64,000 nt of DNA from NCBI GenBank assembly GCA_963761615.1, contig CAVXGU010000003.1, forward strand, positions 620,001 to 684,000, given 5' to 3'. Made by a program: the position numbers and the translations under genes. Origin of the DNA: CAVXGU01 sp963761615 (GTDB lineage Bacteria > Acidobacteriota > Vicinamibacteria > Vicinamibacterales > CAVVIG01). How positions within the stretch are numbered: the first letter of the stretch is position 1; every line of letters begins with the position of its first letter. Shown here piece by piece: positions 1 through 7,580 of this stretch. Below the pieces are notes generated by a model. It made no database searches and had not been told where the DNA came from. It saw only the letters and a list, made by a program, of their open reading frames with translations.

Positions 1-89
1 GGTGCTTGCGATCCTCCGCCTCCGCACGCGGCGACCGACGCCGCGAGCGCCACCCCGAGAACACCGGCCCAGACATGTCGTAGATGCAT
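1..89 (-). CDS. lipoprotein, N-terminal fragment (gene runs off the window)
   Basis: Reading leftward from an ATG at 87-89, the frame encodes a classic lipoprotein signal peptide: basic start MHLRH, a hydrophobic stretch, then a lipobox-like AAC followed by glycines (CGGGGSQ). The Cys at residue 22 would be lipidated by Lgt after cleavage by LspA. A purine-rich AGGAGA sequence lies just upstream of the ATG as a ribosome binding site. Only 29 codons are visible, so the function of the mature protein cannot be judged. The gene is divergent from the tRNA-Glu that follows. Confidence 0.7.
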   Translation of the reverse strand, partial: MHLRHVWAGVLGVALAASVAACGGGGSQA

Positions 90-187
90 TGCAGTCTTCT
101 CCTGAGAACGAAAAATTGCGGCAGCTAGTGAACAACTTCCTATCATACCCCACGCAGTGATAGGATCGTCGTTTCTTAGCGGCGTGT

Positions 188-262
188 GGCGGTATCGTCT
201 AGGGGTCAGGACACGTGGTTCTCAGCCACGGGACCGGGGTTCGAATCCCCGTACCGCTACCA
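188..262 (+). tRNA. tRNA-Glu (anticodon CTC)
   Basis: The sequence folds as a 75-nt tRNA including an encoded CCA. The acceptor arms are GGCGGTA and TACCGCT (one G-U closing pair). The anticodon stem CGTGG/CCACG encloses the loop TTCTCAG, so the anticodon is CTC. The T-arm is CGGGG-TTCGAAT-CCCCG. A possible promoter lies upstream (TTGCGG at 116-121, TATCAT at 141-146, 19-bp spacing). A strong terminator follows at 291-317, so this looks like a single-gene transcription unit. Confidence 0.95.
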
Positions 263-290
263 GATCTCCATAAATCTCCTCTCCACAACA

Positions 291-317
291 GCCCCGGCGA
301 TCGCCGGGGCTTTTTTT
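291..317 (+). terminator. intrinsic terminator of tRNA-Glu
   Basis: A perfect 10-bp inverted repeat (GCCCCGGCGA/TCGCCGGGGC) is followed directly by seven T residues. It ends the tRNA-Glu transcript, and on the other strand lies just past the stop of the leftward gene ending at 329. Confidence 0.85.
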
Positions 318-328
318 CGGTCCGCGGG

Positions 329-836
329 TCACTCCGTCCAGACGAGCACGCGGGCGCCGTCCGGCGTCGTCGCGTCGAGGACGAGTCCGGGCCCGTGGCG
401 CTCGAGATCGCCGATCGTCAGGCGCTCGACGCTGTCGGGCAGCGCGTCGAGTCCGTTGACACGCACGCGCCCCCGGCGCGCGAGGCGGAGGAGCCACGCG
501 GGCAGATCGACCCGCACGAGCCGCCCCTGCCCGGCGTCGTAGGCGAGCACGTGGAGGGTCGTGGTGGTCCCGGGCGCGGCGCCGGCACCCGGCGTCAGGT
601 GCGCCCGGCCGTCGCCGGACACGGTGACGAGCGGCGGTCCCGGGAGCTGGGCCCGCTGGCGGGCGAACGCCTGCTCGGCGTCGGCCGGCGCCCGCAGCGT
701 CGAGTGCACGTGACGCGAGACCCAGTAGAATCCCGCCGCCGGCGACCGCCAGTCCGGCGACCACCAGGACGGTGAGGACGGCGAGCACGACCATCGGCCA
801 CGAGTGCCGGTTTTTCGGCGGATTCGCGTCGGTCAT
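329..836 (-). pseudogene. single-pass membrane protein of unknown function, split by a one-base insertion
   Basis: The start is MTDANPP at 834-836. It is followed by one hydrophobic segment (about residues 14-36, rich in V, L, A) and then a soluble domain of about 130 residues ending VLVWTE at 329. The frame breaks near 732-734, where a run of three C (GGG on the coding strand) appears one base too long. Removing one base joins GLAVAGG to GFYWVSR in frame and gives about 168 residues. I do not recognise a family. The intact reading frames on both sides suggest a sequence error rather than a dead gene. Confidence 0.6.
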
Positions 837-995
837 TGAGCACCTCACGGGGCGCAGCGCGCGCGCGAAAAATAATACGTCGACGCGGCGCGCGCGGTTG
901 CGCCGCTTGTGATTTCTGCATACAATCACCAGCTACGCAGGTCGATTTTCGCCTCTATCGGTCGGCAGATACGCCTTCATTTAAGGAGTCGGGCG

Positions 996-2784
996 TTGGA
1001 TAACGCGACCACGGTCGGGACAGCCCACGGTCAGGCTGCGCACGGACACGCCGCGCACGCACACCACGAGGAACTGAGCTTCATCCGCAAGTACGTGTTC
1101 TCGCTGGATCACAAGGTGATCGGGATCCAGTACGCGGTGACGGGCCTGCTGTTCCTGCTCTTCGGCTTCACGCTGATGATGATCATGCGGTGGCAGCTGG
1201 CCTATCCCGGCTCGCCCATCCCGCTCATCGGATCGCTGTTCGGCCCCGACAAGGCGCCCGGCGGCATCATGCTGCCCGAGTTCTACAACCAGCTCGGCGC
1301 GATGCACGGCACGATCATGGTGTTCCTCGGCGTCGTCCCCCTCGCCGTCGGCGGGTTCGGGAACTTCGTGATGCCGCTCCAGATCGGGGCGCCCGACATG
1401 GCCTTCCCGAAGCTCAACATGATGAGCTACTGGGTCTACTTCGTCGGCGGCGTCACGATGCTCAGCAGCTTCTTCGTGCCGGGCGGATCGGCGCAGTCCG
1501 GCTGGACGTCCTACGCCCCGCTCTCGGTCATCCAGCTGGGCGACGGCCAGACGATCTGGCTCCTCGGCATGGTCTTCCTGATCACGTCGTCGCTGCTCGG
1601 GTCGGTGAACTTCATCACGACCATCGTGCAGCTGCGCGCGAAGGGCCTGAGCTTCATGCGGCTGCCGTTCTTCGTGTGGGCGCAGCTGGTCACCTCGTTC
1701 CTGCTGCTGCTCGCGTTCCCTCCGCTCGAGGCCGCGGGCGTGCTGCAGTTGATGGACCGCGTCGCCGGGACGAGCTTCTTCATGCCGACCGGCCTCGTCG
1801 TCGGGAACCAGCTGGTCGCCAACACCGGCGGCGGCAATCCGCTGATGTGGCAGCACCTGTTCTGGTTCCTCGCGCATCCCGAGGTCTACGTCCTCATTCT
1901 GCCGGCGATGGGCATCGTCTCCGAGATCATCGCGAACAACACGCGCAAGCCGCTGTGGGGCTACAAGACGCTGGTCTACGCGGTCATCTGGCTCGGCTTC
2001 ATGTCCTTCATCGTGTGGGCGCACCACATGTTCATGACGGGCATGGGCACCACGATGAGCTCGTTCTTCCAGGTGACGACGATGATCATCTCGATCCCGT
2101 CGGTCATCGTGCTGAGCGCGCTGCTGCTGTCGCTCTGGGGCGCGTCGATCCGCTTCAACACGCCGATGCTGTTCGCCCTGGCGTTCCTGCCGATGTTCGC
2201 GATCGGCGGCCTCACGGGCCTGCCGCTCGGGCTGGCGCCGTCGGACATCTTCCTGCACGACACCTACTACGTGATCGGGCACTTCCACTACGTCGTCGCG
2301 CCCGGGACGCTCTTCGCGCTCTTCGGCGGCGTGTACTACTGGTTCCCGAAGGCGACCGGCCGGCGCATGAACGAGCTCCTCGGCAAGATCCACTTCTGGG
2401 CCTCGTTCGTCTGCATCAACATCGTCTTCATGCCGATGTTCATCGAAGGCCTCGGCGGCATGAACCGCCGGATGTACGACGGCGGCATGCAGTACGCGCA
2501 CAACGCGCACCTCCTCCACTGGAACGTCGTCATCAGCATGGGCGCGTGGGGGCTGGGCCTCTCGCAGCTGCCCTTCATCATCAACTTCTTCACGAGCATC
2601 AAGTGGGGTGCGCTCGTCGACAAGAACCCCTGGAACGCCACCACGCTCGAGTGGTCGGCGCCCTCGCCCCCCGGACACGGCAACTTCCTGACCGAGCCCG
2701 TGGTGTACCGCGGACCGTACCAGGTACAGCGTGCCGGGCGCCGCGACCGACTTCACGCCGCAATTCGAACCGGAGCACGCCTAG
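996..2784 (+). CDS. coxA: cytochrome c oxidase subunit I, with a one-base frameshift near the C-terminus
   Basis: Catalytic subunit of a heme-copper oxidase in the cytoplasmic membrane: it reduces O2 to water and pumps protons. Visible marks are AHPEVY (Cu ligand His and cross-linked Tyr, with the Glu of A1-type oxidases), WAHHMF (Cu ligands) and IGHFHYVV (heme ligands). I chose the TTG at 996 because AAGGAG lies 7 bases before it; the frame stays open back to 909. A histidine-rich N-terminus precedes the first helix. Frame is lost at 2723-2724, where one extra G sits in CAGGTAC. Dropping it restores a tail ending FEPEHA and a stop at 2782-2784, one base before coxC. Length about 595 residues, usual for the family. 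Confidence 0.93.
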
Positions 2785-2785
2785 C

Positions 2786-3370
2786 ATGGAGATCCCGTAC
2801 GTCGTCGAAACACGGCCCGATACCGGGCTGGCCAATGGCAAGCTCGGCATCTGGCTGTTCCTGGCCTCCGAAGTGATGCTGTTCGGGGCCCTCTTCTCGA
2901 CCTACATCATTCTCCGCACGGGGTCGGTCGAGTGGCCGCGCGGCGAGCTGAACATCCCGCTCGGCGCGATCAACACCTTCATCCTGATCGCCTCGTCGGT
3001 GACGATGGTGATGGCGTGGGCGGAGCTCAAGCTGCACAACTGGGCCAAGCACCGCCTCTACCTGATCACCACGTTCGTGCTGGCCGGCGTCTTCCTCGTG
3101 AACAAGTTCTTCGAGTATCGCGCGCACTTCCTGGGCGGCGAGTTGCCGTCCAAGAGCACGTTCCTGGCGATCTACTTCACCATGACGGCCCTGCACGCCC
3201 TGCACATCATCGGCGGCATGATCGTCATGCTGTACTTCATCGGGCCGGGCGCGAAGCTCTACAAGACCAATCCCGAACAGTTCACCAACCGCATCGAGTA
3301 CACGGGCCTCTACTGGCACTTCGTGGACCTCGTGTGGATCTTCCTGTTCCCCGTCCTGTACCTGATCTAG
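2786..3370 (+). CDS. coxC: cytochrome c oxidase subunit III
   Basis: Subunit III of the aa3-type oxidase (194 residues). It is a membrane protein that stabilises subunit I. Five helices can be seen, starting with KLGIWLFLASEVMLFGALF and ending with YWHFVDLVWIFLFPVLYL, both signature regions of the family (the conserved Glu of SEVMLF and the HFVDLVW motif). It lacks the first two helices of seven-helix versions, as in many bacterial short forms. The ATG lies one base after the corrected stop of coxA. Confidence 0.93.
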   Translation: MEIPYVVETRPDTGLANGKLGIWLFLASEVMLFGALFSTYIILRTGSVEWPRGELNIPLGAINTFILIASSVTMVMAWAELKLHNWAKHRLYLITTFVLAGVFLVNKFFEYRAHFLGGELPSKSTFLAIYFTMTALHALHIIGGMIVMLYFIGPGAKLYKTNPEQFTNRIEYTGLYWHFVDLVWIFLFPVLYLI

Positions 3371-3378
3371 AGGACCGC

Positions 3379-3720
3379 ATGGATTCGCATTCCCCCGACG
3401 AGATCAAGAAGAGCATCCGCACGTACTGGATGATCGGCGGCGCGTTGTTCGTCTGCACCGCGCTCACCGTGGCCGTGGCGGAGGTCGAACTGGTCATTCC
3501 GCTGGCCATTACCGTCGCCCTCATCATCGCGGCCACGAAGGGCTCGATGGTGGCGTCGATCTTCATGCACCTGAAGAGTGAGAGGACCTGGATCTACGGT
3601 TCGCTGATCCTGACCGTCTTCTTCTTCCTCGTGCTGATCTTCCTGCCCATCTTCACCGTGTCGGACGGCATCGGGACGCCGCTCAAGCCGCCGGCACCCG
3701 GGATCAGCCGGGGGTACTAG
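3379..3720 (+). CDS. coxD: cytochrome c oxidase subunit IV family protein
   Basis: A 113-residue membrane protein with three hydrophobic segments (about 17-37, 40-60 and 74-95). It belongs to the prokaryotic COX4/CyoD-like family, small accessory subunits that help assemble the binuclear centre. The central KGSMVASIFMHLKSE is the family hallmark. The gene starts eight bases after coxC, in the same operon. The assignment rests on this motif, length and position. Confidence 0.88.
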   Translation: MDSHSPDEIKKSIRTYWMIGGALFVCTALTVAVAEVELVIPLAITVALIIAATKGSMVASIFMHLKSERTWIYGSLILTVFFFLVLIFLPIFTVSDGIGTPLKPPAPGISRGY

Positions 3721-3722
3721 CC

Positions 3723-3923
3723 GTGTCGTTGCGCGCGTTTCACCTGCTGTTCATCACCCTGTCGGTGCTGCTGGCCGTCTTCTGCGCGGGGTGGGCCGGC
3801 ACCGAGTTCCGGGCCGATCAGGGCGCGATCTACGCGCTGGGATCGGCGCTGTCGCTGGCGGCCGCGGCCGGTCTGGCCGTCTACGGCGCCGCGTTCCGGA
3901 AGAAGACGAGGAGGCTGTCATGA
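3723..3923 (+). CDS. small two-helix membrane protein of the cox operon
   Basis: A 66-residue protein read from a GTG two bases after the coxD stop. It has two hydrophobic segments (about 6-24 and 36-58) separated by a short polar loop, and a basic C-terminal tail (RKKTRR). Its stop overlaps the ATG of the next gene by four bases, implying translational coupling. I do not recognise a named family. Its place between coxD and coxB suggests an assembly or accessory role, which is inference. Confidence 0.7.
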   Translation: MSLRAFHLLFITLSVLLAVFCAGWAGTEFRADQGAIYALGSALSLAAAAGLAVYGAAFRKKTRRLS

Positions 3924-4213
3924 GGGTTGCCGTTCGACGAGTCGCGATCGCCGCCATGTGCACGGCGCTGGTCGCCGCACCGCGCGCCGCCCTGGCGTGT
4001 CCGGTGTGCTTCGGGCTGAGCGACGGTCCGATCGCCCAGGCGATGAACGCCGGCATCGTCTTCATGCTGGCGATCGTGAGCGTCGTGCTGGTGGGGTTCG
4101 CGAGCTTCATCGTCCACCTCGTCCGGCAGGCGAAACGTGCCGGCGAACGGGAGGCGGCCGAAGCCGCAGGCTACGGAGTGCCGGGCGGAAGCCCGCATGA
4201 GGGGACCGCGTAA
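3920..4213 (+). CDS. small exported CxxC membrane protein of the cox operon
   Basis: A 97-residue protein with an N-terminal signal-like segment (residues 1-26), then ACPVCFG directly after the predicted cleavage site, and a second hydrophobic segment (about 42-66) followed by a charged tail. The CxxC pair would face the periplasm, so metal delivery or thiol chemistry for the CuA site of subunit II is plausible but not shown. It overlaps the gene before it by four bases, and coxB starts one base after its stop. No family name recognised. Confidence 0.65.
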   Translation: MRVAVRRVAIAAMCTALVAAPRAALACPVCFGLSDGPIAQAMNAGIVFMLAIVSVVLVGFASFIVHLVRQAKRAGEREAAEAAGYGVPGGSPHEGTA

Positions 4214-4948
4214 ATGCTGAAGCTGCTGGGATTGCCGGTCGAAGCGTCGGCGCACGCCGCCGAAATCGACCGCTTGATTGTTCTGGTCCACTGGCTGATG
4301 TTCGCCCTGTTCGCCGGCTGGGCCATCTACTACATCTACGTGCTCATTCGATTCCGTGCGGGAGCGAATCCGAAGGCGAGCTACCAGGGCGCCAAGGGCA
4401 CCGCGTCGAAGTACGTCGAGATCGCCGTGGTCGCCGCCGAGGCCCTCCTGCTGGTGGTGTTCGCCATCCCCGCCTGGGCGCGGCGCGTCGACGACGTGCC
4501 GCCAGAGAACCAGGCGCTCGTGATTCGCGTGGTCGCCGAGCAGTTCGCGTGGAACATCCACTATCCCGGTCCCGACGGCGTCTTCGGGCGCAGCGACGTC
4601 CACCTCGTGTCCGCCGACAACCCGCTGGGCCTCGACCGGACGGACCCGGCCGGGAAAGACGACATCACGACCATCAACCAGCTGAACGTCCCGGTCGACC
4701 GGCCGGTGCTCATCCACCTGACGAGCAAGGACGTCATCCACAGCTTCGGCGTCTATGAGCTGCGCGTGAAGCAGGACGCCATTCCGGGCCTCGAGGTCCC
4801 GGTGTGGTTCATCCCGACACGCATCGGCCAGTACGACATCACCTGCTCGCAGCTCTGCGGGCTCGGACACTATCGCATGCGCGGGTTCCTGAACGTCCAG
4901 ACCGCGGCCGACTTCCAGAAGTTCCTGGCCAACCCCAACGCGCAGTAA
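4214..4948 (+). CDS. coxB: cytochrome c oxidase subunit II (CuA subunit)
   Basis: Receives electrons from cytochrome c through a dinuclear CuA centre outside the membrane. Two helices (about 22-45 and 69-91) anchor a cupredoxin domain. The CuA ligands are visible: His in VIHSFGVYELR, then CSQLCGLGHYRM, giving C-x3-C-x3-H-x2-M. A Gln replaces the Glu usually found between the two cysteines, as in Thermus ba3 oxidase. There is no fused cytochrome c domain. The gene is last in the operon, whereas coxB more often precedes coxA. A repeat array follows immediately. Confidence 0.95.
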   Translation: MLKLLGLPVEASAHAAEIDRLIVLVHWLMFALFAGWAIYYIYVLIRFRAGANPKASYQGAKGTASKYVEIAVVAAEALLLVVFAIPAWARRVDDVPPENQALVIRVVAEQFAWNIHYPGPDGVFGRSDVHLVSADNPLGLDRTDPAGKDDITTINQLNVPVDRPVLIHLTSKDVIHSFGVYELRVKQDAIPGLEVPVWFIPTRIGQYDITCSQLCGLGHYRMRGFLNVQTAADFQKFLANPNAQ

Positions 4949-4951
4949 GAA

Positions 4952-5047
4952 GGGGTTCTCGGGGTTCTCGGGGTTCACAGGGTTCTCGGGGTTCTCGGCA
5001 GCGAGAACCGTGAGAACCGTGAGAACCTAGAGAACCTTGAGAACCCG
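4952..5047 (+). repeat. palindromic array: five 9-bp units and five inverted 9-bp units
   Basis: Left arm 4952-4996 holds five consecutive 9-mers close to GGGGTTCTC. After six bases (GGCAGC), the right arm 5003-5047 holds five 9-mers of the form GAGAACCNN, the reverse complement of the left unit. The transcript can fold into a long hairpin with several registers. There is no T-run, so it is not a textbook terminator. The start codon of the next gene (TTG 5037) lies inside the right arm. Confidence 0.9.
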
Positions 5048-6035
5048 GTTCCGCACGATCGACGCGCACGCGGCCGGGGAGCCGCTGCGCCTGATCGTCG
5101 ACGGATTCCCCGCGCCCCGCGGGAAGACCATGCTCGAGCGGCGGGCGTGGGCGGAGCGCCACGCCGACGGCATCCGGCGCGCGCTGATGCTCGAGCCGCG
5201 CGGCCACGCCGACATGTACGGCGCCGTCCTGACCGAGCCTGCCACGCCGGGCGCGCACGCCGGCCTGCTGTTCATGCACAACGGCGGCTTCAGCTCGATG
5301 TGCGGACACGGCGTGATGGCCGTGACGACCATCGCGCTAGAGCGGCAGCTCATCGTGCCCGGCGGGGATGGCGCCACGATCGTCTACGACACGCCGGCGG
5401 GCCGCGTCCGCGCCCGGGCGGCGTTCGACGGACCCCGCGTCGCGCGCGTGGCCGTCTCGAACGTGCCCGCGTTCGTGCTCCACGCGGGCATCTCCGTGCG
5501 CGCGGGCTCGCGGGTCGTCCGCGCCGACGTGGCCTTCGGCGGCGCCTTCTATGCCATCGTGGACGGCGAATCGGCGGGCGTGCGGCTGGACGGGGGCGCC
5601 GTGTCCGAGCTGCGTCGCGCCGGCCTGGAGATCAGGAACGCCGTCGAGTCGGCAGTGGCGATCGACCATCCCACCGAGCGCGGGCTCTCGGGTCTGTACG
5701 GCACGATCTTCACAGGGCCGGCCGCCGATCCCCGGGCCGATCTGCGGAACGTGACCGTGTTCGCCGCCGGCGCGGTGGATCGCTCGCCCTGCGGCACTGG
5801 CACGGCCGCGGTGATGGCCGTCGTCGATGCCATGGGGCTGCTGGACGACGACCGGCCGTTCGTCCACGAAGGCCCCGTCGGCACGTGCTTCGTCGGGCGC
5901 GTCACGGGGCGCACCGAAGTCGGGGAGGTGCCTGCGGTGGTCACCGAGATCGAGGGCTCCGCCTGGATCACGGGTGAACACACGTTCTTCACTGATGACG
6001 ACGACCCGCTGTCCGCGGGATTCCTGCTGACCTAG
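5037..6035 (+). CDS. proline racemase / 4-hydroxyproline epimerase family protein
   Basis: A cofactor-independent racemase or epimerase of the PrdF/4HypE family (332 residues), interconverting proline or hydroxyproline stereoisomers. Both catalytic cysteines are present: SMCGHGVMA (about residue 86) and DRSPCGTGTAA (about 253). The second Cys argues against trans-3-hydroxyproline dehydratases, which carry Thr there. Family similarity starts at RTIDAHAAGEP, and the only fitting start is TTG 5037, within the last units of the repeat array. The precise substrate cannot be read from the sequence. Its stop overlaps the convergent frataxin gene by four bases. Confidence 0.85.
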   Translation: MRTRFRTIDAHAAGEPLRLIVDGFPAPRGKTMLERRAWAERHADGIRRALMLEPRGHADMYGAVLTEPATPGAHAGLLFMHNGGFSSMCGHGVMAVTTIALERQLIVPGGDGATIVYDTPAGRVRARAAFDGPRVARVAVSNVPAFVLHAGISVRAGSRVVRADVAFGGAFYAIVDGESAGVRLDGGAVSELRRAGLEIRNAVESAVAIDHPTERGLSGLYGTIFTGPAADPRADLRNVTVFAAGAVDRSPCGTGTAAVMAVVDAMGLLDDDRPFVHEGPVGTCFVGRVTGRTEVGEVPAVVTEIEGSAWITGEHTFFTDDDDPLSAGFLLT

Positions 6036-6361
6036 CCCTGCGGCCCCGCGAGGAACATCGTCGAGAGCCGTTCGAGCAGCGCGGGGAGGGATTCGCCCTC
6101 GAGCACGAACGCGTCGCGGTCGGGCGCCCACGCCAGCTTGTAGCTTCGCGCCATCGCCGACACCCAGATCTGGCGGACCGGGGCGTTGGGCGACACGACG
6201 AACCGCGCCTCTGCAGGCTCTTCGAAGACGAGGTTCAGCACGCCGTTCTGCAGCTCGACCTCGAAGCCCTCGCGGTCGGCCAGGGGCAGGAGGGCGCGTT
6301 GCGCCTCCTCGAGCGCGACGTCGCTCTTCACGCGGAATTCCTGCTCGCTCAATGTCGTCAT
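6032..6361 (-). CDS. cyaY: frataxin-like protein CyaY
   Basis: A 109-residue protein with the frataxin layout: an acidic first helix (EQEFRVKSDVALEEAQ), the strand FEVELQNGVLNLVF, then RQIWVSAMARSYKLAW and a C-terminal helix. Frataxins bind iron and tune the cysteine desulfurase during Fe-S assembly, so this gene should work with the ISC operon at 41-46.5 kb. Start chosen at the ATG giving MTTLSEQEF; the frame is open upstream to 6391. It is convergent with the racemase gene. Confidence 0.82.
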   Translation of the reverse strand: MTTLSEQEFRVKSDVALEEAQRALLPLADREGFEVELQNGVLNLVFEEPAEARFVVSPNAPVRQIWVSAMARSYKLAWAPDRDAFVLEGESLPALLERLSTMFLAGPQG

Positions 6362-6426
6362 CTGTCTGCGTAAACCTTTGCCCGGGTGCACCCGTCTAAT
6401 CGTGGTGAGTGGAGGCGATCGACGGT

Positions 6427-6513
6427 ATGCACGATTGGAGCTTCTCGGCGACGGCGGAATATGCGGTGGGGATCCTGCTCGTGGTAGTGCTCGCGGTCAT
6501 GATGTTCGTCTGA
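6427..6513 (+). CDS. putative 28-residue membrane peptide
   Basis: A short frame encodes a polar start (MHDWSFSATAEY) and one hydrophobic helix of about 16 residues (AVGILLVVVLAVMMFV), the shape of small membrane subunits such as KdpF or CydX-type peptides. GGAGG occurs about 11 bases before the ATG. It sits alone between cyaY and the VWA gene. There is no homology evidence, and a chance frame of this size is possible. Confidence 0.4.
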   Translation: MHDWSFSATAEYAVGILLVVVLAVMMFV

Positions 6514-6534
6514 ACCCGCGGCGGATCCGGAGCC

Positions 6535-7464
6535 CTACCGGTCTTTGATTGTAAAGCGACCCGGATCCGCCACATAGCTGCGGCGCGCCCGCGCCGTCAT
6601 GCCTGCCTGCTTCATCTTCACCGATAACTTGTGCACCTTGCCGTCCAGCTGGGTCGGTGCGAACCCGAGGACGTACTGACTGTGGAGCTCCTGTGCCACC
6701 CGCGTGAAGGTGGGCGCCAGCTCGCTCGTCTTCTTCAGCTCGAAGTACCCGCCGCCCGTCTCTTCCGCCAGACGCCTGAGGCCGCTGTCCGGACGCGTGT
6801 GCACCTGCCGCACCCCGTCGAAGTACTCGCTCTCGAGGCCGATGGCGTAGACCATCACCTCCGCGGCGCGCGCGCGATCGACCACGTGGCCCTGGCTCAC
6901 GTGGCTCGACGTGTCGTCGCCGTCCGTGAAGACGAGGATGACCTTCCGCCCCGCGGTGCCGTCCAGCCGATCGATGCTGGCGTCGACCGCGTCCCACAGG
7001 CGCGTGTCGTTGCCGTAGTCCAGATCGCCGACCTCCGACACCAGTTCGTCGCGATCGCTCGAGAAGTCGCCGGCGAACTGCACCTTGTCGTTGAACGCGC
7101 CCACCATGCCGCGGTCCTCGGGCAGCAGGCGGATCAGGAACTCCTCGGCCGCGGCGCGCAGCAGCGGGATCGATCCGGTCATGCTGCCGCTCGTGTCGAG
7201 CATGACGACGACGGTGATGGGCTGCACCTCGTTCTGGAAGAAGACGAGCGGCTGCGGCTTGTCGTTGTCGAAGACGGCGAAGTCGTCCTGTTGCAGGTCG
7301 GGGACCAGGCGGCCGTCGTGGTCGGTGACGGTGGCGAAGAGGGACACGACCTCGGTGCGGGCGCGGAAGGTCGGTGGCTGGGCGTCCTGGGCGGCGACCA
7401 CCGGGGCCGCTGCCAGCGCCGCCAGAAACAGCCAGGGGATCGGGGCGGGGACGCGCGCAACCAT
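6535..7464 (-). CDS. secreted VWA-domain protein (VWFA-related acidobacterial family)
   Basis: A 309-residue protein with a signal peptide (about 1-24), a beta-rich N-terminal part, and a von Willebrand A domain from about residue 80. The MIDAS metal site is seen as DTSGSMTGS, with a later VFTDGDDTSS. The layout FRARTEVVSLFATVTD...VPDLQQDDFAVFDN matches the VWFA-related domain abundant in Acidobacteriota genomes, which supports the lineage call. The role is unknown, probably metal-dependent protein contacts outside the cell. It is transcribed away from the iron permease gene. Confidence 0.88.
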   Translation of the reverse strand: MVARVPAPIPWLFLAALAAAPVVAAQDAQPPTFRARTEVVSLFATVTDHDGRLVPDLQQDDFAVFDNDKPQPLVFFQNEVQPITVVVMLDTSGSMTGSIPLLRAAAEEFLIRLLPEDRGMVGAFNDKVQFAGDFSSDRDELVSEVGDLDYGNDTRLWDAVDASIDRLDGTAGRKVILVFTDGDDTSSHVSQGHVVDRARAAEVMVYAIGLESEYFDGVRQVHTRPDSGLRRLAEETGGGYFELKKTSELAPTFTRVAQELHSQYVLGFAPTQLDGKVHKLSVKMKQAGMTARARRSYVADPGRFTIKDR

Positions 7465-7540
7465 GTCCCAAGCTTACCCCACGCGCTATTGCCGACTTGA
7501 CCGGTCGGATATCCCCGAAGTACACTCCGCTAGTTCAAAT

Positions 7541-7555
7541 TGAGACTCAGTCTCA
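7541..7555. promoter_or_regulatory. Fur-like 7-1-7 palindrome before the FTR1 gene
   Basis: TGAGACTCAGTCTCA is a perfect 7-1-7 inverted repeat. It agrees with the Fur 7-1-7 consensus TGATAATNATTATCA at ten of fourteen positions. It lies 26 bases before the ATG of an iron permease, where a repressor would block transcription. Assignment to Fur rather than another iron regulator is inference. Confidence 0.5.
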
Positions 7556-7580
7556 CTTTTCCAGGGACTCATTCGTCGTC

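Noticed and set aside
981..2756. A 591-codon open frame on the strand opposite coxA, and many similar long frames opposite other genes
   Set aside because: High GC removes stop codons in shadow frames. The product is rich in Arg, Glu, His and Asp with no domains, while the other strand encodes clear, conserved proteins.
4952..5047. Ordinary intrinsic terminator of the cox operon
   Set aside because: The hairpin is long and repetitive, has no T-run after it, and the next gene starts inside its right arm.
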